Below, one piece after another: positions 1-10,680 of a stretch of DNA of 64,000 nucleotides (position 1 is its first letter; each line of letters starts with the position of its first letter). A program made the position numbers and the translations under genes. The stretch covers positions 180,082,927 through 180,146,926 of the forward strand of contig CM042691.1 of NCBI GenBank assembly GCA_023614405.1, given 5' to 3'. The DNA comes from Avena insularis (lineage: Eukaryota; Streptophyta; Magnoliopsida; Poales; Poaceae). The notes under the pieces are model-generated. The model was not told the origin of the DNA and ran no database searches. It worked only from the letters and a program-made list of their open reading frames with translations.

Positions 1-717
1 CCTGATCGGTGGGGTTCAGGCGCGACCTGATGCAGAGTTGGTGGTAGTGCAAGAGCTCCTGCGCTGTTACCTGCTCGAGGCGAATTTTCTCGTGCTTGGC
101 TTGTTTCTTGCGAACCGCCTCCTCCAGTCGCAGGCAGAGTTCTTCGACCTCCATCGCCGTCACGGTCGGTGGGATAGGCGTGGAGAAGGGGTCGGGTGGG
201 GCATCCGTACCGCTCGCCATGTATGTCGCAACGTAGCGACCGGATCCGGCGTGGAAGTCGCCGGAGTTCTCTAATCCGGAACCGGAGTCGAAGATCCCAA
301 GGATAGAAGGATCCTCGAAGTCCCCCATGTTGGAGACCTAGGTGATGGAGCCCGTGGGTGACGCGGCGACGAGGGATCCGGTGACTGACGCCGGGGTCGC
401 TGAGTTGGCGTCGTCGTTGAGGACCGCGTCGTCCGCGACCATGCTCATCTCGGCCACGTTGCTGTTGGCCGAGTCGTACTCGGAGGCAAGGTGGTGGATG
501 GTCCGGACCTGACTCTCAGAGAGCCGATCGCGCGGTGGCGACTCGTGGATGCGAGCCGAGTCCTCCGAGACGATGACGTCGATGAAGCCGACGAAGAGCT
601 GATCGTTCCAACCGGCATGATCACGTTGTGCGTGACGGGGCATGCCGCCAGGACGTAGCTGTTCTGCAAGATCTGGAGGATCTCACTGATCGCGATCATG
701 CGGTCGGTGGAGATCAT
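1..717 (-). pseudogene. gag: Tat-B gag N-terminal region, broken and partial
   Basis: On the minus strand this reads as a homologue of the first part of Tat-A gag (13843 downward), sharing blocks such as NEM-TDRMIAISE, SEDSARI and GDFEDPSILGIFD. The natural start is probably the Met at 717. The frame is broken near position 600, where a shift moves it to the frame of 338-643. A TAG stop lies at 338-340, where Tat-A has a glutamine codon (CAG), so a C-to-T change made it. Downstream the frame continues open to the window edge and ends in the YHQ-x-C-IRSRLNP region. No capsid motif is reached inside the window. Role by family: structural Gag of the retrotransposon particle. This copy cannot make an intact protein. 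Confidence 0.75.
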
Positions 718-789
718 CTCGTTGATTGTCAGATTGGATCTCGCCGCAGAACACTGGCCTGATCGGCCAGGCCCCATGGTGGGTGCCAC

Positions 790-1279
790 TATCGTGGGAA
801 TGGCCACAACAGATGCTGCAATTCGCGGCGAGTAGTAGAACAAGGGGCAAGGGTGGCCAGCCTTCTGCGGTGCAAGATGAGGGCAGAGACACAGGGTTTT
901 ACCCAGGTTCGGCCCCCGGAGGGTAAAGACCTACTCCTGCTAGATTGTATTGATGAGAGAGTACAAGGGCGAGCTCAACGACTAGACGGCGAGTGGTAGG
1001 AGGTGTATGATGAAACGTGTCATCTATGCGTACCCTAGGGAGGTTTATATAGACTCACCTCGCTAGGGTTTACAGATCTACAACCGAATTAGCTAAGGAT
1101 TCGGAGGGTGTTTGACCTAATCCGACTATGCCTAGCTACGCTTCTCGGCCTTTAGCTTCCAGTCGCCTGGCTCCTTGTTGGGTCTTAATCCAGTCGTCGT
1201 CCTGTAGGCCCACTCGCTGGCAGCTTGGGCTAGTAGGAAACGTCCTGCTGGGTATACCCCACTCGGCATATCCCCATCA
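790..1279 (-). repeat. Tat-B 5' LTR (490 bp)
   Basis: Homologous to the Tat-A LTRs from the first to the last base, ending in CATATCCCCATCA. On the plus strand it begins TATCGTGGG where Tat-A has TGTCGTGGG, so the canonical terminal TG has become TA. A minus-strand TATA box (TCTATATAAACC) lies around 1047-1058. A primer-binding-site-like sequence, TGGCACCCACC on the minus strand, abuts it on the left. Confidence 0.85.
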
Positions 1280-1284
1280 GAACT

Positions 1285-1483
1285 ATCGAAGTATCCGAAA
1301 CTACCTTTATAGTCACCCTGTTATGCTGTGACGTTTGATGTTATCAAGTTACTCTTCCTGTGTTAGTGATTAACATTATATCATGGTCTAAGGACTAAAG
1401 TTACTTGTAATGATGTCTAGCAATTAAAACATAATGACTTTGATCTTATTACTATACTTCGGATGAATCTTCATCACACCATT
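1285..1483 (-). repeat. Copia-B LTR fragment, part 1
   Basis: The sequence matches the Copia-A LTR around 38120-38310, for example the block with 'gttatg..gtg.cgtttgatgt.atcaa' and the stretch ending TCACACCATT. It is the left portion of an older copia LTR. It is cut on the left by Tat-B and on the right by the LARD-like element, and resumes at 23718. Positions 1479-1483 (CCATT) are one copy of the LARD target-site duplication. Confidence 0.8.
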
Positions 1484-2090
1484 TATGACACCCCCGGGAT
1501 AGGGCTAAACAAATCCCAGACCTCCGTCTGACATAAGCTTAACCTTGAGCTCGAGAATATCCAGTGAAGAATCGGTAACACAACAGTGACCCTACGACAC
1601 AAAATTTATTACAATAAGCTCGTAACTGAGCAAAGAACCAAATTATTACAAGAAGAGGTCACTGACCATAAACATCAAACAACGGAAGGCAAATTATGCT
1701 ATTAAGTATAGCAAACTTAACAAATGTCCTAAGAGGCCTCAAGCATAACGATGACGTCCCAGCCCATAGATTCCAGGCTGCCGGCCGGGAACCCCAAGCT
1801 ACTCGTCGATGTCGATGTAGTACGGAACTCATCTTCAGGGGAACACTTACTCTGCCAAAAGTATCAACAAAGCAAGAGTGAGTACAGGGTGTACTCTTCA
1901 AGACTTATGTCTGGTGGAGTTGTTTTGCGTAAAGACATCTTTGTTTATAAAACAAGAGAGGGAAGGAGCTCGTCTAATCGGAGTATTTTTAACAGGGGAT
2001 AAGAGAGCGACATCATCTGAAATATTGATCATCATCTTTTGATATCAACCAAATCATCATCATCTGAACCCTATCTAGAATCACCCCCTC
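1484..2090 (-). repeat. LARD 3' LTR, part 1 (outer part)
   Basis: Aligns with 20391-20995 of the right LTR. It begins TATGACACC rather than the canonical TG. It is interrupted at 2090 by the Tat-A insertion, whose target duplicate CCCTC occupies 2086-2090. Small ORFs here are not conserved between the two LTR copies and are not genes. Confidence 0.85.
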
Positions 2091-2572
2091 TGTCGTGGGA
2101 ATGGTCACGGCAGATGCTGCAATCGGCAGCGAGTAGTAGAACGAGGGGCAAGGGCGGCCATCCATCTGCGGTGCGAGATAAGGGCAGAGACACAAGGTTT
2201 TACCCAGGTTCGGCCCGCCGGAGGGTAAATACCTACTCCTGCTAGATTGTATTATGATGGTGGTACAATGGGCGAGCTCGGCGGCTAGGCGGCGAGTAGC
2301 TTGGGTGTCTGATGGAACGTATCTCTACACGCCCTGTAGGGAGGTTTATATAGACTCACCTCCCCTAGGGTTTACATATCTCAACCGAATCAGTTAAGGC
2401 TTCGGTAATCGTTTAACATAACTTGACTGGGCCTATCTACTCGCCTGGGCCTTCAGCTTCCAGTCGCTTGGCTCCACACCGGGCCTTGATCGCCGCGTCT
2501 TGCAGCCCAATCGCCATTTCGGGCGATTGGAAACGTCCTGCTGGGTATACCCCAGTAGGCATATCCCCATCA
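2091..2572 (-). repeat. Tat-A 3' LTR (482 bp)
   Basis: On the plus strand it runs TGTCGTGGG...CATATCCCCATCA, the usual TG/CA termini. A minus-strand TATA box (TCTATATAAACC) lies near 2345-2356. It matches the 5' LTR closely except for about 45 bp around 2490-2535, where both the 5' LTR and Tat-B carry a different sequence. Confidence 0.95.
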
Positions 2573-2592
2573 GTAGTCCCCGACGCCGCCGT
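2573..2592 (-). other. Tat-A polypurine tract
   Basis: Immediately inside the 3' LTR the minus strand reads GGCGTCGGGGACTAC, a short purine-rich run in the position where plus-strand DNA synthesis is primed. It is a weak PPT, interrupted by pyrimidines. The assignment rests on position. Confidence 0.55.
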
Positions 2593-2885
2593 TGATTGGG
2601 CGCAGGTGGTTGCTGGCGGTCGGAGTATACGGCTTCAAAGCAGACATCCAGTCGAATCGTCGGCGGGCTCCTGAATAAAGGAAAAAACTAGTCATTCTGA
2701 TCGCAACTTTGGCGAGTCGAGTCGGCGAAATACTTAGTCACTGTCGTAGTGAGCGGGTCGGCGAGCTGAGTGGCTAAAGATGGACCGTTAAACGTGGTCA
2801 AACTAGCCGTTGGGGTAATCCAACGGTAACTTTTGGCGTAATCACCGCGTAGTAACGGCCCCCTGATTTGGCGGGTAACAACCGC

Positions 2886-2893
2886 TATATAAG
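2886..2893 (+). promoter_or_regulatory. TATA box of the Tat-A antisense gene
   Basis: TATATAAG, within CGCTATATAAGGGG, sits 127 bp upstream of the ATG at 3020 on the plus strand, opposite to gag-pol. The spacing suits a transcription start near 2915-2925 and a leader of about 100 nt. It lies outside the LTR, so the antisense gene appears to have its own core promoter. The 2593-2885 stretch upstream holds no ORF and is the likely proximal promoter region. Confidence 0.6.
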
Positions 2894-5167
2894 GGGAATG
2901 GCAGGCGATCGGAGAACCACCTCCTCGTCATTTCCTCCGATTGCGCACACTTTCGCCTTCATCCGCATCGCGATCCAGCCAACCCGAAATCCTCCGACCC
3001 CCCACGAATTCTTCCACCAATGGCCCCCTCCACCGAGCCTTGGGGTAGATCTAAGTGTACGAGAGCACAACTGGCGTCCTTCGAGGAGGCCGGGATCCTG
3101 CGCGCCGACAGGTGGCGCATCCCTGCGGCCGGGGAGGTGACCCCGAACCCGCGCGAGGGAGAGTTCATCTGCTTCACCAGCCACCTAGAGCGGGCGCTGG
3201 GATTCCCAACATCTCTCTTCTTCCGGCGCTTATGCGCCTTCTACGAGATCCAACCGTCGGACCTGGGCCCGCACAACATCGAGCAGCTCGCCATTTTCAT
3301 GGAGTTCTGTGAGTGCTACCTGGGCTGTAGGCCCTACTTCCCCCTGTGGCAAGATCTGTTCCACGGACGGATCAGTCGCGAGGAAGCGGGTGGCCCAATG
3401 CTTGCCGCGGGCGGCCTGACGTTCCAGCTGAAATCGAAGGCTTCCTTCTTCGATCTGATGCTACCCGCCAAGGCGGCGAGCCAATGGAAGAATTCTTGGT
3501 TCTACGTCACCGAGGCGACTCCAGACGACGAGGTGGCGATCCCAAGATACTCCGCCGACCAGCCTGAACCACGCCGACTTCAAGTCGGCAAGCTCCCAAC
3601 AGACCGGTCGTGGACGAAATGCTCCAGACCATTCGAGGCCTGAAGAAGCGGGGTCTCCTGCCCATCAACCTGTACAATTGTTGGCTCGGGCGGCGGCTTG
3701 TCCCCCTGGCCCACCACAACCATTATATGTACGACTACGCGGGCCGGGAGGACTCGACGAAGTCCTGCCTCGACGAATGGCAGCTCGAGGATTACCTCCT
3801 GGCGTTGAAGAAGATCACCCAGGCGACGTACCTCGACGCAAAGGCCGGGGTCGCCCCTACACCGCGAAGAATCCAGCCCCAACGGTAAGTCATCCTTTCG
3901 TCATTCGCAGTCGCAGTTAAATGCAGTCGCGGTCATACTAATGTTGTTTATGCCTATTGCATCTATTTCAAGTAGTTGAAGGGTGGCTCCCGCCTGCGGA
4001 CGACGAGAATTCGAGTTCGTCCGTCCGGGAGGTGGGCGAGTCGCCTCCAGCGAGGGGAGGCGTCAAGAGCGATGGGAGTGGCGACGATGACGAATCCAAA
4101 GAGGAGGTTGCCCCGCTGGTCCGGAAAACGCGCGGGCAGCGGCAACGTGAGCTTGAGGTGAGCAGAAGCCTCGAGCGTCATGACGATGATGACGACGAGC
4201 TCCCCGAGCACACCTCGCTTCGCGAGGCCACTCCATCAAAGAAGCGGAAGAAGAAGAAGGAGAAGGAGGTTAAGGCCCCTCCAAAGAAGAAGACGAAGCC
4301 GGTGAAACAGGCGTCTCCGCCTCACTCGCCAAGCAGCTCTGACGCCACCATCCTGGCGGAAAGCCACAGTGGCGGCACAGACGGCCGTCCTGAACGAGGT
4401 GCCTCTGGCATCGATGCCTCCGCCGTTCGCCCCAATCTCCGGGTCGGGGACCGCTCCAGTCGCGGTAGCTTCGCCGCCCAAGGGTGCTCCTGCCGAAGAT
4501 GTTTCGGAGGCTCTGGCCGCAGCCTCGACAACAAAGAAACCGTCCGTGTCTTGGGCACGCGACGTCCTGGAGATGGGCCTCGCCGCCGATCGGGCCCGAA
4601 TCGGAGAAGCCGGCCGGCATTCGCACGGGGCTACGCTTCATTCCAGTCGCCAAGTGAGTTTGCTCACCTACTTTTGTATTTCATTGTACTTGGATTATCT
4701 TTCTCACGCAATCAATTTGTAGGACCGGAGAGAAGAAGATAGGCCATCCGACCGTGGCCAAGGTGCCACCCGTCATTAGCGAGGAAGATCCCTCCCGGAA
4801 GAGGAAGGCGGACGAAGTCATCGTCCCCGCGGATAGTTCTAAGAAGGCCAAGGGTGACGAAGTCGTCACGGTCGCCGACGACACGGCGATCGCGCCGAGT
4901 GAACCCGTAACGGAGGCGGCCTTACCCGCGAAGGAGGGTGCTCCCTCACCTGGGGCGGCCGATCCGGCCTCCTTTAGTGTCGGTGCCTCCATCGCAACGT
5001 TCCCGCGCTTCATGGCCAGAGCGGCTACAACGAGTGGTACCTCGCCCTCGAGCCATGCACCTGGGGTCGCTGATGCTGAGGTCGAGCAGCGTCGCGGGCA
5101 CACGCCGGCTCTCCTCACGTCCGTGGACGCGATGCAACTTCATGGCATGCTTGGCGCAGCCATCCAG

Positions 5168-5635
5168 GTATGTCCAGTCCCCGAGGATCAGGCCGGTGTG
5201 TTGCAGCGGTCTGATTCTTCTAATGTCGTGTTTTTATTTTTCGCGTCCAGTCCCTGAGTGCGCGCTCGCTAAATTTCAGCGGGTGGGCACTTAGGATTTT
5301 TTGATTGCCAGTCCCCGAGTGCACACTTGCTGAATTTCAGCGGTTGGGCACTTAGGATTTTTTGATTGCCAGTCCCCGAGTGCACACTCGCTGAATTTCA
5401 GCGGTTGGGCACTTAGGATTTTTTGATTGCCAGTCCCCGAGTGCGCACTCGCTGAATTTCAGCGGGTGGGCACTTAGGAATTTTTTGTTTCCAGTCCCCG
5501 AGTGCGCACTCGCTGAATTTCAGCGGGTGTGCACTTAGGATTTTTTGGTTTCCAGTCCCCGAGTTCGCACTCGCTGAATTTCAGCGGGTGGGCACTTTGG
5601 ATTCCGCTTTGGTTAACTGTTTGAATTGTGTGCAG
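5168..5635 (+). other. repeat-bearing intron of the antisense gene
   Basis: The CAG/GTATGT donor at 5168 and the TGTGTGCAG acceptor ending at 5635 bracket 468 bp that lack the coding character of the flanking exons. Most of it is the 61 bp tandem array. Splicing is inferred from border consensus and the loss of coding sense, not from transcripts. Confidence 0.55.
5247..5612 (+). repeat. tandem array, about six copies of a 61 bp unit
   Basis: The phrase CCAGTCCC[CT]GAGT recurs at 5247, 5308, 5369, 5430, 5491 and 5552, exactly 61 bp apart. Each unit carries CACT[CT]GCTGAATTTCAGCG, GGGCACTTAGGA and a T run. Units differ by only a few bases. Diverged single echoes of the CGAGTCCC motif occur in the spacer to the right (near 6805, 6980 and 7160). 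Confidence 0.95.
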
Positions 5636-6664
5636 GGTCTGCAACGTGAGTCACCGACCGCTTGCCGACACGCCGCGGAGAAGGAACTGGCCACCGTCCA
5701 AGAGGCGAATAAGGGGCTTCAGGCAATTGTCGTGAAGGCAGAGGAGGCCCGCCAGGGACTTGTCCCAGCGATTGAGTTGGCAGCAGCTCAATCGGCATTG
5801 GGCTCGGCTGAGAAGCGGATCACCGACCTCGAGCGCGAGCTGAGGGAGGCGAAAGAGGAAGCGAGTTCAGCGGATGGTCAAGCTAAGGCCGCCATTACGG
5901 CCGCCGAGGAAGAACGTAAAGTTTCTAACGCCCTTGTTGCTGGGGTTCAGGATGATTACACTTCTCTTCAGAGCTTCATCACGGATCTCTCCCGTCCCTT
6001 GATTGGTGAGTGTGTCTGCCCCCGCCTATTGCATGTGCCTTTTTGTAATATCCGATGTACTCACTGTTATCTTCTATCCGCAGGTCGCATCCTTGATAGC
6101 ACAGAAGAGGCGAGCTCGTTCGACGCGCGGAAATGTGTGGCCACGCTCGTCGACTCGGCGACGTTGTCGGCGACATGCATCTGGGCCTAACTCCAGGAGA
6201 TGTCTCCCATGGAAGTAATTCCCAGTGACCTCGTCGAGGTGTGGCGGTACTTGGAGAAGGCGCCGTCGGTTGTCGAGTTTATGACGCGATCGGCATTCCG
6301 ACGTGGAGAGGCGACGGCACTTAGCCTTGGGCTCGCCCACTTCCCGGAGGACTTCGACCTGGACGACGTGACGAGTGGCTACCCGTCGTCGACTGGCTCG
6401 GTGGAGATCTCTGAGGTGCTCAAGTTGACAGATCGTGCCGCGGTGTACTCCGAGCGCGTCTGGGTGATTGGCGACCTCCTTCCTTACCAGGAGACGGTCG
6501 TCGCACCTAACGACCCCGAGCCGCAGCACCGGGACTTCAAAGTCGAGCAACCCTTCTGTGCGGCGATGGCGGGTGAGCTGACGACATACCCGTCAAACCC
6601 GTACGCGCCCTTCATTCACAGTCGCAAGGGTGCTGGCGAGTCGTCTTCGAAGCCTGCGGAGTAG

Positions 6665-7512
6665 AATAGTTTGCCCTGGGGCGTTAGTAGCAGATCTGCC
6701 GTTTGGGCATATTTTGTATTTTGAGACGATTGCAAAATGCTATTAACGAGATATCGTGTTTGTTTTGTGATTTGTCATGTGTTTTTCGATTGAGGGTTGA
6801 ACGAGTCCCCGAGCGCGTCCGCACTTTTTATGGGGTCTACCTCGTTTGTTATGTGTTTGCGGTTTTTTGAATGTTTTGTTATTGTGGTCGACTCGCCCGG
6901 GCTTGGAGAGCCAGTCGTGAGGCGACTCCCTTGAGCGCTCTGTACTTCACCGTTTTCCCTTGCACGAACGAGGTCGGGTGCCGAGTCCTCGAGCATGGTA
7001 CTTGGTTGTTCTAGGCGCAACTCGAGGGTGGGTGAGGACTTGGCGCGTTAGTTTGAGCGCGTCACTCCTGCCTGGCCCGTTGGGTCAGTCGCATGGCGAG
7101 TCCTGGGCATGCTCTCAGACTTGGCGTTTTCCCTAGCCGCTCGCGCTGAACTGGTCGCCAGTCCCCGGGCGTGGTACTTGGCCGTTCGAGTTGCTATGTC
7201 GAGGATGCGGAGGATCATGGTCGCTGTGAGAAGCGAAGGCAGTTGTCTTGGCTCGTAGAGCCAGTCGGTCTAGGCGACTCCAATGGGGCTCCGGGTAGGC
7301 GTTTTTCGTGGACGTTGCAAGACCTGGGGTGACCCAGTGCCCTTGTAACGCACTACTTGGCCGTGCCGATCGCTGTACCAAAGGTTGACTTCTGCAGTTA
7401 GCTTGACACTGTTATTGCGAGTGCGAGTGGCACAAGACACGGAGAGTAGGCGCAATTTGCGGTAACCAATTCTTTTTATTTCATAGCGACTAGAGGGTAC
7501 ATATGTGGGGTT
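6665..7512. other. spacer between antisense gene and integrase 3' end; no gene
   Basis: No convincing reading frame. The stretch contains loose, diverged repeats: a GAG(T)CC(C/T)CGAGC/GGGC motif followed by ATGGTACTTGG or GTGGTACTTGG (near 6980 and 7160), and paired 'gagagccagtcg...aggcgactcc' blocks (near 6905 and 7255). It probably contains the 3' ends of both convergent transcription units. Confidence 0.6.
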
Positions 7513-8674
7513 CTAGGAGTAGAACTTCCGTAGGAGGTTTACATTCCACGGTCGCTTGACGTCGAGTTTGCCGTCCCAGCGGACGTCGATAAGGTAGTAG
7601 GCGTCATTGCCGAGTACTCGTCCGATGGCGAATGGTCCCTCCCACGGAGGGGAAAGATTGTGCATGCCCTTCTTGTCCTGGATGAGGCGCAGCACCAAGT
7701 CGCCTTCTTGGAAGGTGCGAGTTTTCACCTGCCGGCTATGATAGTGGCGGAGTCCTTGTTGGTACATGGCGGTGCGTGATCGAGCGAGGTCACGTGCCTC
7801 GTCGAGTTGGTCGACTCCATCCTGGCGGGCGAGTTCGTGTGCAGCCTCCGTGTAGTGGACGACCCGTGGCGAGTCGTGCTCGAGGTCGGTGGGCATGACT
7901 GCCTCGGCGCCATACACCATGAAGAAGGGGGTGAACCCTGTCGACCTGTTGACCGAGGTGCGGATGCCCCAGATGACGGAGGGTAGCTCCTCGACCCAGC
8001 ACCCGGCGGTGCGCTCGAGTGGTACTTGGAGTCGCGGCTTTAGGCCGTGGAGGATGCTTTGATTGGCCCGTTCCGCCTGGCCATTGGATTCCGAGTGGGC
8101 AACTGACGCGAGGTCGAGCCGGATGTGGTGTTCTTCGCAGAACTCGGCCATAGATCCTTTGGCGAAGTTGGTACCGTTGTCCGTGATGATGCTGTTTGGG
8201 AACCCGTAGCGATATATGAGCTCGCGTAGGAATTTAGTGACAGTCTTCCCGTCGCATTTCCGGACTGGTTTGGCCTCCACCCACTTTGTGAATTTGTCGA
8301 CCGCGACCAGGAGGTGGGTGTAGCCAGAGGGAGCCTTTTTGAAGGGGCCTACCATGTCCATACCCCACACGGAGAATGGCCAGGTGATGGAGATTGTCTT
8401 GAGCGCTGGGCTCGGCACGTGCGTCTGGTTGGCGTACTTCTCGCACCCGGCGCACCGTTGGACAATGTCGACGGCGTGGGCGTGTGCGGTGGGCCAGTAG
8501 AAGCCATGCCGCATAGCCTTGGCGACCAGAGAGAGAGCGCCGGCATGGTGGCCGCAGTCGCCGGAGTGGATGTCGTGGAGGATCTTGCGTCCTTCAGCGG
8601 GTTGGACGCAGCGCTGGAACACGCCGGTGATGCTGCGCTTGTGGAGCTCGCCGTCGATGATGGTGAAGGATTTG
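7513..8674 (-). CDS. pol (INT): Tat-A integrase region (open frame)
   Basis: The minus-strand frame is open for about 387 codons and holds the whole integrase. A zinc-binding HHCC head comes first (HDIHSGDCGHH then CAGCEKYA). The DDE core follows: D in WGMDMVGPF, D in ITDNGTNF, E in SNGQAERANQ. Last comes a C-terminal DNA-binding part ending KRPWNVNLLRKFYS. Integrase inserts the new cDNA into host chromatin. A chromodomain is absent, as expected for Tat. The frame is in phase with the RNase H upstream, separated only by a TGA codon at about 8677. There is no separate start, since the protein is normally cut from the Pol polyprotein. This is the best-preserved catalytic domain of Tat-A. Confidence 0.9.
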
Positions 8675-8676
8675 CA

Positions 8677-9267
8677 TCATCGTACGATCATCCGGGCATC
8701 CGTCTCGTCTGCCGGCAAGGTGCCGGCCTCCAGGTAGGCGGCGTAGGGCTTGGTCCAGTCGTCTGGTTCAGTGACGATTGCGACCAGGGCTGCCTCTGGC
8801 TGCAGCTGGACTCCGATGTCGATCTCCCTTGGGGGAGAGACTGATAGTTTGGTGATTGTGTCGAGGAAGACGCTGGCGGGTGGTGCGAGTCGAGCCGACC
8901 CAATGCGAGAGAGTGCGTCGGCCTCCTCGTTCTTCCGCCTGTCAATCCACTCGACGGAGTAGCCTGCGAAGTGTCCGCCCAGCTTGTCCACTGCTTGGCG
9001 GTATGCCGCCATGGTGGGGGAGACGGCGTTGCAGGTGCCAGCGACTTGCCCAGCAACGAGGTCAGAGTCTCCGTAGCAGCGTAGGCGGTTGACGTTCATC
9101 TCCTTGGCAGCTCGCATGCCGTGGAGTAGTGCCTCGTATTCGGCCATGTTGTTTGTGCAAGGGGTGAAGTCGAGGCAGAGGACGTAGCGGAGCTTTTCGC
9201 CCTTCGGTGAAGTCAGCACGATCCCTGCTCCTGCGCCATCCGCGTTCTTGGAGCCGTCGAAGTGCAA
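8677..9267 (-). pseudogene. pol (RNH): Tat-A RNase H domain
   Basis: It begins MHFDGSKNADGAGAGIVL and has the acidic residues of the RNase H fold: D in FDGS, E in NMAEYEALLHG, D in YGDSDLVAGQ and D near ADALSR. RNase H degrades the RNA strand during reverse transcription. After the catalytic core comes the linker toward integrase. The frame ends in MIVR-TGA at 8677-8679. The CGA-to-TGA reading of this stop is inferred from the open frame continuing on the other side. Between this block and the RT the frame changes (around 9270-9540), with extra stops near 9340-9430. Confidence 0.85.
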
Positions 9268-9542
9268 GATCCAGTAATGGAGGTATGGCAGCTTTTCTGG
9301 CTGCTGGGCCTCTTCCCAGTCGGCGATGAAGTCCGCTAGAGCCTGCTACTTGGCTCGTACTTGATATTATGGACGCCGATTTCAATGGCCCACTTAGTGA
9401 CTCACCCAGTCGCCTCACGGTTGAGGATGATGTCTTGCAACGGTGCTGAGGAGACGACCGTGATCGAGTGCTCCTGGAAGTAGTGCGGCAGGCGCCGCTG
9501 TGGTCTGAAGACCGCGTATACCAGTTTCTGGTACTGCGGGTA

Positions 9543-10617
9543 TCACTGGCGCGACTCGGTGAGGACCTCGCTGATGTAGTACACCGGTCGCTGTACTGGG
9601 CGCTCCTTTCCTTCCTCCGGCCGTTCGACGACCATGACGGCGCTGACGACGCGCTCGGAGGCCGCGACGTAGACCAGCATGGGTTCTTTGTCGGCGGGGG
9701 CGGCGAGTAGTGGTGCGGTGAGTAACACCTTCTTGAGGTCGCGGAGCGCGTCGTCTGCCTCCTTGTCCCACTGGAAGGTAGGGTTCTTGCACATCAGATG
9801 GTATAGGGGCATCGCCTTTTCGCCCAGGCGGGGGATGAAGCGACTGAGAGCCGCTACTCGCCCGGCCAGCTTCTGGACGTCGCGCAGGCACTCGGGTTTG
9901 CCGAGTCGGGCGATTGTGTCGATCTTGGTGGGGTTCGCCTCGATCCCTCGCTTGGAGACGACGTACCCCAGTAGTTGTCCTGCTGGTACACCGAAGGTGC
10001 ATTTGCCTGGGTTAAGCTTTATCTTGTATTTTCGCAAGTTGGCGAATGTTTCCGCCAGCTCGGCGAGTAGATCACCCTGGCGAGCGGATTTTATGACCAC
10101 GTCATCGATGTAGACGTGGATGTTGCGGCCAATTTGGCTCGCGAGGCACTCTTGCATGTACCGCTGGTAGGTCGCCCTGGCGTTCTTGAGGCCGAAGGTC
10201 ATGGCGGTGTAGCAGAAGGCTCCGAATGGCGTTATGAACGCCGTCTTCTCCTCGTCCTCGACAGCCATTTTGATCTGGTTGTATCCAGAGTAGGCGTCAA
10301 GGAAACATAGCGATTCCGTCGATTATTTGGTCGATCCGCGGGAGGACGAACTGCTCCTTCGGGCAGGCGCTGTTCAAGTTTGTGTAGTCGATACACATCC
10401 TCCAGGTCCCGTTCTTCTTCTCGACCAGGACTTGGTTTGCCAGCCACTTGGAGTACTTGATTTGCCGGATGAAGCCTGCAGCGAGTAGACGTTGCACCTC
10501 CTCGGCGATGGCTCGGCGGCGCTCTTCATTGAAGGGCCGCAACGACTGTTTGACGGGTCGCACTTTGGGGTCGGCGTTTAGTTTGTGCTCAGTGAGCTCC
10601 CTAGGGACACCAGGCAT
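9543..10617 (-). pseudogene. pol (RT): Tat-A reverse transcriptase, one frameshift
   Basis: Two adjacent minus-strand frames together cover the RT. 10617-10297 holds the N-terminal fingers (VRPVKQSLRPFNEERRRA, KKNGTWRMCIDYTNLN). 10268-9543 holds the palm with the catalytic HVYIDDVVIKS (YxDD intact), then GYVVSKRGIEANPTKI and the connection region. The frames differ by one base, so there is a single-base indel near 10300. RT copies the element RNA into DNA in the particle. Catalytic residues look intact, so the damage is mainly the frameshift and a stop at 9543. Confidence 0.9.
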
Positions 10618-10680
10618 GTCATAGGGCTTCCATGCAAAGATGTCCCTGTTCTCACAGAGGAACTTGATGAGCGCGCCTTC

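Larger units (their letters stand above)
1..1279 (-). mobile_element. Tat-lineage Ty3/gypsy element Tat-B, 5' end only (runs off the left edge)
   Basis: The segment aligns along its length with 13130-14395, the 5' LTR plus start of gag of the complete Tat-A element. It therefore represents the 5' end of a second minus-strand copy whose pol lies outside the window. It interrupts the LTR of Copia-B: the sequence from 1285 onward matches copia LTR. The base run GAACT just right of the LTR (1280-1284) is the expected position of a target-site duplicate, but the other end is not visible. It is more diverged and more damaged than Tat-A. Confidence 0.85.
3020..6664 (+). pseudogene. antisense 'putative gypsy-type transposon' gene of Tat-A, spliced and frameshifted
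   Basis: The N-terminal part (3020-3880) has the conserved block seen in proteins annotated as putative gypsy-type transposon or Transposase_28 domain: FICFTSHLERALGFP, FYEIQPSDLGPHNIEQLAIF and YNCWLGRRLVPLA. The middle is acidic, lysine- and proline-rich (KKRKKKKEKE near 4240), like a nuclear or disordered linker. The 5636-6005 part is Ala/Glu-rich and predicts a coiled coil. The end is at 6664. Four introns with canonical borders are suggested: about 3885-3972 (GTAAGT donor), 4654-4722 (GTGAGT), 5168-5635 (GTATGT) and 6006-6083 (GTGAGT). Frameshifts near 3600 and 4370, possibly 3857, and a TAA stop at 6188-6190 break it. The biochemical role of this protein family is unknown. It is not a cut-and-paste transposase on any evidence here. 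Confidence 0.75.

Noticed and set aside
5247..5612. Regular direct repeats resembling a CRISPR array
   Set aside because: Units are directly adjacent without unique spacers, in plant retrotransposon DNA with no cas genes. It is a minisatellite.
3020..6664. Reading the antisense gene as a DNA transposase
   Set aside because: The family name contains 'transposon', but no DDE or other nuclease motif is seen and it lies inside an LTR retrotransposon.
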